Assembly (NCBI GenBank): GCA_001414345.1
Contig: LLCB01000029.1
Location: 62,001-126,000, forward strand
DNA from: Hymenoscyphus infarciens
Taxonomy: Eukaryota; Ascomycota; Leotiomycetes; Helotiales; Helotiaceae
Direction: 5' to 3'
DNA: 64,000 nucleotides
Both the position numbers and the translations under genes were made by a program. The notes under the pieces are model-generated. The model was not told where the DNA came from. It did no database searches and was given only the letters and a program-made list of their open reading frames with translations. Positions 9,960 to 21,248 of this stretch are shown piece by piece (within the stretch, counting starts at the first letter, position 1; every line of letters starts with the position of its first letter).

Positions 9960-12043
9960 AAAAAATTCCTCCTCTAGTCTAATAGGTCACGTTTTTCTTA
10001 GCTTTAATAATATCTTCTTTAAGCTTATTATTACTTTTTATTTTAAATTCGATTTAGCCTAGATTTAGACTATTATAATAATATCTTTAAATAGCTAGGA
10101 TTCTAGTATCTATATAAATATCTTATAAAAATCGTATCTTAAATATTAAGAGATTAGAATATACTAAGTATTCTTAAGAATTCTAATAACTCTCTTAGTA
10201 TAGAGACTACTATATACGATTTAGATAGTTAATATATAATAGTTATCTAGAAGACTTCTAAATTAACCTCTTTACTCTCTTCTAATTAATATTTTAATAT
10301 ATTAGAATTAAGAGCGACTCTAGGTCTCTTCTAAGCTCTACTTCCTAGTATAGAGCCTCTTATTAGAGAAGATAATTAGTATCTACTAAAAGGTTCTTAA
10401 CTTATATCTATATACCTAAGAATAATAAAAAGTTATAAAATAATAAAGATAAAGATATAGCTTCTAAAAGCTAGAGAGACTAATAAGACTTTTCGAATAT
10501 AGACGAGATATAGAGTATAATATAAGCTATAAAAGCTAAAGACTAAGAAAAAGAAGATAGGATTCTATAATAAGATAACTAAATTATATAATTAGTAGAC
10601 TTAGTATAATAAATTAGTAAACACTTACTAGATAATAATTAGAGTCCGAGTCTCTACTAACTAATTCGAACTCCTCTTTTATACTCTTCTATCTTATAAG
10701 ACTATTATTAGATACGTAACTCTATCTCTAATATTCTTCTCTTACGACGATTATATTAATTCTTATCTAGCTCTATACTAAAACTCTCTCTATCTATATA
10801 TAGACTCTATTCTATCTCTTAGAAGATTTTATAAACTTCTAAACTCTCTTCTACTAATAAAAAATTAAAGACTATGTTAATAGACCGAGTTCTTACTAAT
10901 ATAAAGTATTACTATTATAGTAAGCCTAGGTATTTTAAATCTAATTACTCTAATCTACCTAGTATTAATAAGATAGATAACTAACCTAAGAAAGAATAAC
11001 TATCTAAGAAGTACTCTAACTCTAACCTAAGTTAGAAGGAAAATAAAGAGACCTAGGTATAAATTCCTTCTTAGGCTTATATAAATATAACTTAACTAGA
11101 CTCGACCTTTTTAAGCTTATAAGAGGAAGACAGTTTCTTATAAATACTACTCTTAGTATATAAAGATATAGTATTAAATTTTAAGCTTTAGTAGATATAG
11201 AAGTAAATAGATATCTATTTCTAAATATATACTCTTAGCTCTATAATTATCTAAAGTAATAGGTTTAAAGATTTAGAAATTACTATATTTAGTATTTATT
11301 TATAGATATAATAATAGTACTAAAAGCTAAGTAACTTAGTTTATATAACTATATTTAAATATTAATAAACGTTATATCTTTAACTACTACTTTATTATTC
11401 TAAACCTTAAAGAGTAAGATCTAATTATTAATAATAAGTAGTTAAACTATTTTAAAGTCCTTTTTAATCTTTTAAAGAATTAGATTACTTAGCTAGCTAA
11501 TTATCTTCTAACTCTTTACTTTAGTAAGAAGATTTTACTTTTACTTTCTAGCTAGAACTAGAAACCTATTTTAAATTACTAGTTAGATATAAATTAAAAG
11601 GAATATATAATCTATTAATAAGAAAGACGTAAAAAAGGTAGACTTATTAATATAGTCGAGTTATTACTTCTATCTATAATAACACCTTTTAAAATTTTAA
11701 CTTTTAACTCTAGTTAAAAGCCTCTTTAAACTACTAGTATAGTCTTAAAAAGCTAGACTCTATACTCTTTTATTAGTAAAATAAGTATAAAGACTATATA
11801 TTTTAATATAAAATAACCTAACTTAAAATTCTATATAACTAGTATTTATAAGCTAGATTAGATTATTAATAAAAGATTAGCCTCTTTTTAAGATAATAAT
11901 AATATAAGAGCTCTAATATAAGCTTAACTTCTAAAATATTATTCTTTATATAAAAACGTATTTTTAAAAGTAGCTTCTAATAAGCTTCTTTCTTATTATA
12001 AATATAACTATAAGATTACTTTAAATAAACTACTTTTTAACTC
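9960..12043 (+). mobile_element. Ty3/gypsy element, piece 1: gag, protease, start of RT region
   Basis: The decayed plus-strand frame shows a CCHC zinc knuckle at about 10,907-10,948 (read as YYYS-KPRYFKSNY, originally C-x2-C-x4-H-x4-C) typical of gag. A protease active-site remnant (LVDTE, originally LVDTG) lies at about 11,191-11,203. The linker leading into reverse transcriptase runs up to 12,043. The frame resumes in piece 2 at 25,974, directly after the copia insertion. No 5' LTR was recognised; the element may be truncated at the left border of the isochore. Confidence 0.8.
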
Positions 12044-12216
12044 TATCGATATATATATTCAAGAGATAAATAGCGACTCGGATTAGTATACGTAAGTACA
12101 CGTGCTTCTCGCTTAAGAGCTACTTAAGTAGACATCGTAGCTAGCTTTACTCGGTATATACGAACGATAATACAACTCTTTTTACATCGCTTTTATAACT
12201 ATAAGTTATACTAATA
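12044..12216 (+). repeat. 5' LTR of copia element 1
   Basis: 173 bp, matching 25,801-25,973 at all but eight positions. All eight are transitions (C/T or G/A). The ends read TA...TA, consistent with TG...CA altered by RIP. Confidence 0.93.
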
Positions 12217-13470
12217 CTAATTAGTAGACGTATAGATTAGATACTTAGTTACTTCGTATATTTCTACTATAGATATACTTATATAAAAGTAAACTTAATA
12301 TCACTAGTAGACTCCTCTTCTCTAATTATAACTCCTTCTACTATTTAACAACTTTTTAATAATATACTATAAACGCTTCTTAAGATAGAAAGCGCTGATT
12401 ACGAATATTAACTTCTTACTAATCTTCTTTTATCTACTAAGATAATTTATAATCTCTAAGACACTTATTTACCTAAAACCCGAATTCTCTTTTACCTACT
12501 AAGTAGAGTATAAACAGACTTTTAATAATATCTAAATTTAATTTAAATAATAATAATACTTATAATATAATAGACTTACTAATATCGATTCTAACGACTT
12601 TAGAAGTCTTAACTTTAACACCGACTTCGGTACTAAAACAGGCCTTAAAGCTAGTACTAAAGCTAAAGTCGATATAGATAAAAGAGACGATTTTTATCGC
12701 TAAAAGAGAAGAGGAGTATACTAAAGAAGAGAACGAAGACCTTCTTCTTTAAGACGAATTTTAAGTAGACTTTAAAAGATAGAATTAAGATAAATTCGCT
12801 AAAATCCACTAATCTACTACTACTAAGTTATAATAAACACTTCGTAGAAGAGGTATATAAGTTAAGATAGATAGACATAAGATACTTATATCTTAAGCAC
12901 TATATAATACTGCTACCGAGGTTAATTAAACTAAGTAGTTAGATAAAGAATTAAAAGATATAGTATTAGAAGGAGCTAGTACTAAAGACTTTAGTTCCTA
13001 TTATAAATATATAGTAGAATACGCTAAAAGATAATAAAAGCTATAGTAATAACAACTATAACCTCTATAACCTCTATAACCTCTATAATAATAACCTCTA
13101 GCTGAAAATATTACTTAAAACACCTAATCTAAGACAAAGGCTAGAGATAAAGCTTTATAAGCCTCTACTATATAATAATAATAATAATAATAACCGACAC
13201 CTTTAATAATCTTAATTCTATTAACTAAAAGGAAAGACCTAAGCGATCTAGTATAACCTCTAATCTAACCTTTAGGTCTACTAAAAGACGACTAGACCTT
13301 CTTCTTTATATTCTATTAATTTAGCGAAGATACTAGTAGTAACGATTTCGATAATACCTCTAAGTATCTAGAATATAATCGGTGATAAGATAATCATAAT
13401 AGAAGACTACTAGTATAAATAAATATAGTATATTTTAAACTAGAGCTAACTTTACAAAATTCTTAAAAGA
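12217..13470 (+). mobile_element. Copia element 1: leader and N-terminal gag region
   Basis: This 1.25-kb stretch follows the 5' LTR and precedes the inner copia insertion. Position implies leader and gag N-terminus, with the gag zinc knuckle appearing after the inner element at about 21.94 kb. A primer-binding site is not obvious next to the LTR after RIP damage. A short run of CTCTATAAC repeats lies near 13,060-13,090. Confidence 0.7.
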
Positions 13471-13645
13471 TATAGCGATTATAGAAGCTATATTAAGAGC
13501 ATAGAATAAGTAAAGTAAAGTTAAAGTAGATACTTAATTCCTAGAACTATAGAGGAGAGTATAAGGCTTTAAATACTATACTCCTTACTTAAAAGGTAGG
13601 GATTATTAAGTAATCCTTTATCTAACCTACCTTTATCTTATAATA
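13471..13645 (-). repeat. 3' LTR of copia element 2
   Basis: 175 bp, paired with 21,074-21,248. About twelve differences, all transitions. Immediately inside, the minus strand has a purine run (AAAGGG), a plausible polypurine tract. Confidence 0.92.
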
Positions 13646-14079
13646 TACCCTTTAAATAACCTTTCTTAATTAGGAAAGCGTTGTTTACTATATATATAGA
13701 TTTAATAACCTAAACTCTTTCTTTTCTTTTTATAACTTCTTTAAAACTCTCTTACTACTACTAGACTACTATAGCGCGCGCTACCTAACGAAAGACTATA
13801 GTATAAAGCTTATATTTACCTTTCCTAGGCTCTTATATTAACTAAAATAGCCTCTCTCTTAGATCTCTTATCTTCTAGATAGTAAGACCTCTATAAATAA
13901 CAGCTCTATACTCGTTTATAAGTATTATAAAGCTAAAGTTTATAAAGATAATAAAGAAGGTGTCTAATATATAATTAATAGATTAGAACCTAGGCGTTGT
14001 TCTTTTAAGTATATTAATCTTTATTCTACGCTTTAACTAACTATATAAGAATATCGAATGTCGAATCTCTTACGTGTTT

Positions 14080-15305
14080 CCTCTTCTAGTCTAGTTACGC
14101 CCTAGAATAGTATACTTAGTAGATTTTATACTATTAACGTCTTTAAAAACGAGCTAGAGAAGTTAGTAGTTATAAGCTTTAATTAATATTAAGCCTCTAA
14201 AGATAGTCCTAAACCTAAAAAACTTCTTAAAGAGCTTCTAACTATTAATACTAGGCTTTTAAATAAACTTTTTAGTAACGATGTCGAGTATCTAACTATC
14301 GGTAGTAAAGGCTTACTTATTACGCCTTCTATTAAGAAAGCTTATTATAATATTTTGAATTTTTAAGAAGCTTTTTATAAAGGCTATATTACTTCTATAG
14401 TAGCTAGTAAATTAACTAGTTACTACTATAATATAGAATCTAAAAAAGTTATATACTATTTTAACTATATTATTAAATACTCTTATAAAGTATTATTAAG
14501 TATCTATCTCCTTTTTATAATTACTTTAACTAAAAATCTTAAGAAATATTAGACTAATATTAATAATAAAGTTTATATAGAGCTTTATTTAGTTAATCCT
14601 CTACTTCTTATTTTATTTCTTTAGCTAATTTTATAGATTTAGGAGTAAGAGAAGTTATATAACATAATCTATATAAGACTTAAATAGGGTTTTAGAAGCT
14701 CTTAGTTATCCTTAGTTCTAAACTATACTTATTACTATAAAGAGCTTAATAGTTTTTAGAGTCTTACTTCTAATAATAAACTAGATAGCGATACTCCTAA
14801 GGTTTTAAAATATAGCAACTATATTTCTAAGAGTACTCTTTTTATAGCTTTTACTTTAAATAGTACTCTACTTATAGAAGCTAATACTTATAGTTAAACT
14901 AAGAGTCTAAGCACTTCTTATAAGAGTTCTACTATTTATAGTAAAGATAATACCTCTCTCTCTAAGTAGTAAAAGTCTATCTAAAAGCCTTTAAAGGTTC
15001 TTTTAAAGAGCTATCTTAAAAAATCTATTCTAAAGTTTATTCTAAGAAAGACTATTTTAAAGAAAACTACTCTTATAAAGTTAGTTTCTAAGAAGTTATC
15101 TTCTAAGAAGCTTATTAATAACTATTTTAAGCGTTCTTTAAAGGGCTATAAGTATAAGAAGGATGTTTCTAAGAGTAAGGAGTCTAAGGATAATAATAGT
15201 AATAATAAGTTTAATAGTATTAATCTTAGTAATATTCTTAATAAAATAGGTATAGTGCTTACTACTCTTAGTAAAACTGTTTCTAAGTATTAGAAGAAGT
15301 ACTAT
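14080..15305 (+). pseudogene. Long decayed antisense ORF inside copia element 2, unknown product
   Basis: One plus-strand frame can be followed for roughly 390 codons, opposite to the element's pol. It is interrupted about 17 times, only by TAA or TAG; each can be explained as CAA, CAG or TGG altered by RIP, and no TGA occurs in frame. The C-terminal third is rich in Lys and Ser (for example KKLSSKKLI and KKDVSKSKESKD) and ends near YYQLVSILYVYVVVVSFF, which might be hydrophobic only because of RIP-driven codon changes. It lies between the end of RNase H and the 3' LTR. I recognise no family. It could be an extra retrotransposon gene, a captured host gene, or the remnant of another insertion. 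Confidence 0.55.
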
Positions 15306-15649
15306 TAGTTAGTTAGTATACTTTACGTTTACGTAGTAGTAGTTAGTTTTTTTAAAACTTTATATTTATATTTAGTAGTACTCTCTAAAAAAGTCTTATA
15401 ATACTTAATTACTAAGTATATAATAATTAAATAAATAAATAAAATCTAAAACGAGCTTATAATACTCTTTAAATAATTATAATATAAAAAAGAATAAAAC
15501 TTCTTAAAAATATATAAGTAAAATAATAAAGTAAAGTATAATAATATATAAAAAATAATAGAGAGTGTTATTTACTATTCTAGAAGAGTGTTTTTAACTT
15601 AAAAATATAGTTTTAACTTAAAATTTAGTATACTTTTACTTCTTAAGAG

Positions 15650-18600
15650 AGTGTTTTACTAAGTAAACGAGCGTTCTAGAGATTAAGTAAAGCTTTAAAA
15701 TATTTAAATTTCTACTTAGATAAGTTTTTTATAAGTCTATCTACTAGTATATTATTTATTAGTAAATAAGTAACCTAGAAAGATCTCTTCTAGTACTCTT
15801 AATAAAGCTATATATTCTAAATATCTATATATTAAAGCTTTATAGATATTCTCTTATTTTCTCTAGTAATTAATTAGATAGTTTATTAATTATTATAGAA
15901 TATATTCTATATTTTATTTAAACTAAGCTATAGTTTTTTAAAGAGATATTTTAATACTATTATTTCTATACCTAGTTACTTTACTTCTAAGAGCTTAGCT
16001 TCTATTATTAATATTATAATTATATCTTATTATAAGGCTCTTTAAGCTATAAGTCTACTAAATAATAATATTATATATTTATTAAAAGATCTTTAAGTTT
16101 TTAGATTATTAGTATATAATATATCTAAGGTAAGTACTAGTTATATACCTCTAAGCTCTCCTCTATATATAATTCTTAAAAACCTTATCCTAAATAAGTA
16201 TTAAATATACTAATCTATTATAGCTATATATTTATTATTTAGGTTAGTTAGAAAGTATAAAAGCTAGGAAGTAGTAAATATAATATCTAGTTATATTATA
16301 ATTACTATATAGAGTACTAAACCTACCTTCTCTTAGTAGAACTTTATAAATATAGGTTTTACTATTCCTTAATTCTTTTTTAGTTTATATATTAGAAGTA
16401 GTATACTTAGATAATCTCTATTAATAAGCTTAAATTGTTTAGTAATTCGTTTAATATATATATTATAAGAGAGCTATATCTTTTTCTATACTCTATCTTT
16501 ATAGACTTTTACTCTAAGATACTATTCTATATTACTAAGTAAGTATAGTTTATATAAAAGCTTTAGTTTATTTATTATAACTCTTATTAGAGATATATTA
16601 TTTTAATAGTATATTATTTATATATTATTTATATAAAAGATTATAAAAACCTTTCTTAGAAGATCTATATAAATATAAGGCTCTTTTAAACAGGGTATTA
16701 AGCTATATTTTTAAAGAGTAGTTATAAAGTATTTAAACTATAGAGCTAGGGAATCTCTTAACTTATAAAGTACTTTATCTAATTTAATATATAGTCTCTC
16801 TTATTAATATCTATTTAGAAGTTAGTAAGCTACTAGAAGAGCTTCTATATCTCTTTCTATATTAATAAACGTGTTTATAATATTATATTATTTAATCTCT
16901 AGGTTAAATCTAGTAGCTATTATTATAACTATTTAGAATAATCTTATTATAAGTATAGTAGTATATATTAAAAGAATAGTATCTTCTTATTAGAGATTAC
17001 TCTTAACTATAAGCTAAGCTTAGTATTAAATTAGATAGTTTATAGAGTTATATTTATATATAAATACTTACTTTAAAGGTAATAGTTTTATTTTAGCGTT
17101 CTATTTTTTAAATATATACTAGTATTTCCTTTTCTCTAGGTTCTTAATTTTAAGCTCTAAATTATCTTTAAAGTACTTATTAAGTAGATAGTTTATAAGT
17201 TCTCTTTATAATTTTAGCTCTTTTAGTAGTTTTAACTAATAAAGGCATAGGTATTTAAGCTTTAGAGACGTTTCTTCTCTTATTATTACTATTATAATAA
17301 TATAGTAGATATCTTATAAGTCCTCTTTATTTAATACTATACTTTCTAATAAAAGTTAAAAAGTATTAAAGAAATGATTTAAATATTCTAGAATAGCTTA
17401 TTAGAGCTCTATTCTAATTAATATTACTAGTAGAGTAGAGATTATTATATCCCTAGTATCCTCTCCTCTAGGTTAACCTCTTTTACTCTTTCTTAATATA
17501 AGTAGATATACTTTTTTTATATACTCTTACTTTATCTTAGGCTTTTTTAGGTTTTTACTTTTTATATTTATTATTCTTTACTTCTTAGTTAACTTTATAT
17601 TAGAAGTTTCTAGAACTAGTATATTAAGAGTTCTTTCTTATATACTACTTTATTATTAGAGGAGCCTACTCTCTTTGTTTTATTAGGAGATTCCCTTTAA
17701 TATTCTATTACTTATCCTAATTAGTAGACTACTTAGGCCTTCTATACTTTTAGTATTATTTTATAGTTAGAAGAATCCTATAAGTACTTATTAAGAGAGT
17801 TTTATAGTTTATTAGGAGATTCCTATATTTTATCTATTTTAAGAGCTTATAACCTATTCTAGTATACTTTTAAGTTTAGGTATTACTCTAAGTAATAGAA
17901 GTCTAAACTTAGAAGAGATTATATCTCCCTTTTCTAGCCTTACTCTCGAGTTCTAGCTAATTAAAGCTTTGCTTAGTATATTAGTAGCTTTAGATAAGAC
18001 ATCTCTTACTAGTTAAGCTCCTAGTTTTAGTTTTCTTACGCTCTCTGTTTTATATATACTAATACTTTTAAGTAGAGCTTTAGTATTCTATTACTTCTAT
18101 TTAACTATATACTATACTATTATATAAGTAATTATAATAGGTTGTTATTCTGCTTTTTTATATTCTAGTATATAAAAGATTTCTTTATTAAATATAACGT
18201 TCTAAGTTATAATAACTTAATTAAGCTATAGAACCTAGATATAGTAGATATTTAATAAGATATACTTAACTAAATAACCTATATAAGCTCTAAGATTAAC
18301 TTTAAAAGCTCTCTTCTTAACTTCTTACTCTTTCTCCTTTTTTAGTAGATAAGCTCTAGATCTATAGACGTAGATTCTATTCTAATCTAGTCTAAGGTCT
18401 TTTATTACTAAGTTCTTAAACTTTAGATTATACTAGTAGAAATAATTATTAAACTATAATAGGAGTATCTTATTTAGTATCTTAAACTTATTTCTTTAGT
18501 TAAGACTTATATTATAAAGCTAGATTCTAGCTATAGTCGACTTAGTCTAGAAGCGTTATAGTAAGTTAGTAGTAGATAATATTTTAATTAAATATATAAT

Positions 18601-20950
18601 TACTTCTTATTCTACTCTTTCTACCTCTTTATTTAGCTTATAAGTATAAGTTAGTATAAGCTCTAAGTCTATTCTAATTTTAGTAGCTTATAAAGTATAT
18701 TCTAAGACACTATACTATAGGATTACTAATTTATCGTTATTATATTTAAACTTATAAATTAAAAGACTATATTATTATCTAACCTATCTTTTAAAGTTTC
18801 TAAGCTTTTTAAACACTATTTCTCCCTTCTTATTTATTATTATAAATCTAAAGAGCTTTCTATTATACTCCTCTTTTATTAGAAAGAGCTATTTAGCTCT
18901 ATTATATCTAGTTAAGAAGTTAAATAGATCTTATAAACACTACTAGAATAGTTATATACTTCTATTCTTAGAGATATATCTTAAAACTACGTTCTAAGTA
19001 TAAGTAATAACATAGTATAAACACTTCGCTTATTTAATACCTATAATTTTTACGTTTCTTACTAACTAGACTAGAGCTTTAAGAGCTTCTTATCTTAGAT
19101 ATCTTAATCTTTTATACTAAATTTCTACTAAATTACTTCTTAGTCTAGTATAGTCTTTTATCTTCTTATAAAAGCGTTTATTAATCTTTTTAGCAAGTAT
19201 TAGGTATATTAAAATAAATATAGCTTAAGGGTTTTAGAGCTTAGTATAGTTATTAATAGAGTTATATTTAAATAAGACTAAGTTTACTATATAAATTAAA
19301 GATTTAACAACTATACTATTCTTTATAAGTCTAAAGTATAGTAAATAGTTATACCTATTATACTATACTCTAGATTTCCTAATATATACTTCTAAGATAA
19401 TATTAGAATAAAAACTCTTAATAACTACGATATTAGTAAGTGTTAGATCTATAGAGTTACTTCCTCTCTTACCTCTAAAAACGTTCTTTATAACCCTCGT
19501 TCCTATTCTACTAATTAGAATACTAGTCGTTCCTAATTCTACTATATTATTAGAGCGCTTAAAGGTTCTTAGAATAAGTATATTCTTACTATTAATAAGA
19601 TAGACTACTTTATAGTTATTAAAGAGTATTAAATCTATAAAGAGGTATCTAGTATATTTAGCTAAGAAAGCGTAGATTCCCTATTTTAGAGCTTAGTTTA
19701 TTCTTTCTAGATTAGTTAGAAGCTCTAGAGATAAGATTATAGTACTTATATTCTTAATAGAGTATTTTAATAACTTCTAAGTAGAGCTTATAGATCCCTT
19801 TCTAAACTTAGATTATACTATAAAGAACTTTTTAATTAGTTTCTTTTAAAGGTCTATTTAGAAAAGAGCTCTTAAGTATTATATAATCTCTTTTAACTTC
19901 TTATTATTTAAGAGATTATTAAGAGTAGGATTATACTTTCTAATAAGTATAAATTCTAAGGTTTAGTAGTTAACTAGTTTCTAAAAGTGTCTTTAACTAG
20001 TCTTATATAGACATTTCTTATTATTAGAACCTTTATTTTAGGCTCTATTCTTAGAATTAGATAAGTTATTATTTCTACTTCTAAGGATAGAGAATATCCT
20101 ACTAGCCTTCCTACTAGTCTTTAATATAAGGTGTTTATATAAGATCTTTAAAAACATTTTAGTAAGATTGTTAAGTAGTATAACTCCTTTCTTAAGCTCT
20201 ATATTATTAATTAACTATATCTTTTAACTTATTACTTAAGTAAGAGTAATTTAGTAAACTATATTTAAGAAGTCTTTTACTATAAGTAGACTCTTAATCT
20301 CTAAGAGTTAAAAATTTTTTACTTAGTTATAATAGTGTTTCTAGTTAAAGAACTAGTAATTAAGGTTTATAAACTCTAATTTAGTTTAAGTAAGCGTGTT
20401 CTAGTATTCTATATATACTATATCTTCTACGCTTTCTAATATTAGTACTAAGTTATTTTTAAGCTTTTAAATTAGGTCTTAGAGAGCGAATTTCCTAGTA
20501 TATCTAAGTAAGAATTAGGCTTCTAAGAGTATAGACTTATTTATAGTACTCTCTACTTAGGAGCTAACTTTATATATCTTATCTTATATAGTATAAAGCT
20601 TATTAATTTTAAAAGTATATCTTTTAATATTATTTTAAAAGTCCTCTTTAATATTATTAGCTAATACTAGGAGAGGTAGTTCTAGTAGATCTCTTCCTAT
20701 ATATTAAGCTACTAAGAGTATATCTTAGGCTTTATTTACTATAAGCTAGGCTTCTTTAAGTCTAATATTCTTATTAAGTATAGCTTATTTAATTATAGGA
20801 TAGAGTCTTTTAAGCTTATTAACGTTCTTAGCGTTAGAGCTATTTAGATTAAAGTATTCCTAGACTCTTTCTTAGTAGGTAATATAAAAGAAGTGATTAT
20901 ATTATATAGGCTATAAGTTTTAGTTAGTAAAGAGGACCTTTTTAGTTGAA
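15650..20950 (-). pseudogene. Decayed gag-pol of copia element 2
   Basis: The minus strand carries long TGA-free frames. In order from high to low coordinate, I read a gag/protease region, a long integrase portion, RT with a YVDD remnant (YINN, 16,621-16,635), and the RNase H end near 15.65-15.76 kb. Every stop is TAA or TAG. Domain borders are approximate because missense RIP changes blur the motifs. Confidence 0.75.
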
Positions 20951-21063
20951 AGTAAGCTTACTATTATAAAGGCGGTACTCTTAAAGAGAAGATAAGAATA
21001 GATAAAAAGAAGATAAAGCTAATATAACTAGTATAGTAGAAGTAGTATCCTATCTACTAACTA

Positions 21064-21073
21064 GGCTTATAAC
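21064..21073 (-). promoter_or_regulatory. Half-tRNA primer-binding site of copia element 2
   Basis: The plus strand reads GGCTTATAAC directly against the LTR. This matches the anticodon arm of eukaryotic initiator tRNA-Met (GGCTCATAAC) except for one C-to-T. Copia-type elements are known to prime from such an internal fragment of initiator tRNA. The site also fixes the element's minus orientation. Confidence 0.8.
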
Positions 21074-21248
21074 TATAGCGATTATAGAAGCTATATTAAG
21101 AGTATAAGATAAGTAAAGTAAAGTTAAAGTAGATACTTAATTCCTAGAACTATAGAGGAGAGCATAAGGCTTTAAATACTATGCTTCTTACTTAAAAGGT
21201 AGGGATCATTAGGTAATCCTTTATCTAACCTACCTTTGTCTCGTGATA
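21074..21248 (-). repeat. 5' LTR of copia element 2
   Basis: 175 bp, paired with 13,471-13,645 and less mutated (retains TG and CA near its right-hand end, for example CTCGTGATA). Confidence 0.92.

Larger units (their letters stand above)
13471..21248 (-). mobile_element. Ty1/copia element 2 (minus strand), nested inside copia element 1
   Basis: A 7,778-bp element with 175-bp LTRs and an exact 5-bp target duplication AAAGA (13,466-13,470 and 21,249-21,253). Orientation is minus. The sequence abutting the right-hand LTR is a primer-binding site, and pol reads on the minus strand. The RT catalytic YVDD remnant (YINN) is at 16,621-16,635, and an RNase H C-terminal remnant resembling ADGLTKNL is near 15,680-15,760. 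The roughly 2 kb between the end of pol and the left LTR carries a long decayed frame on the opposite strand, annotated separately. The LTR nearest the original 5' end keeps more TG/CA than its partner. As the innermost insertion it is younger than copia element 1. Confidence 0.9.
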
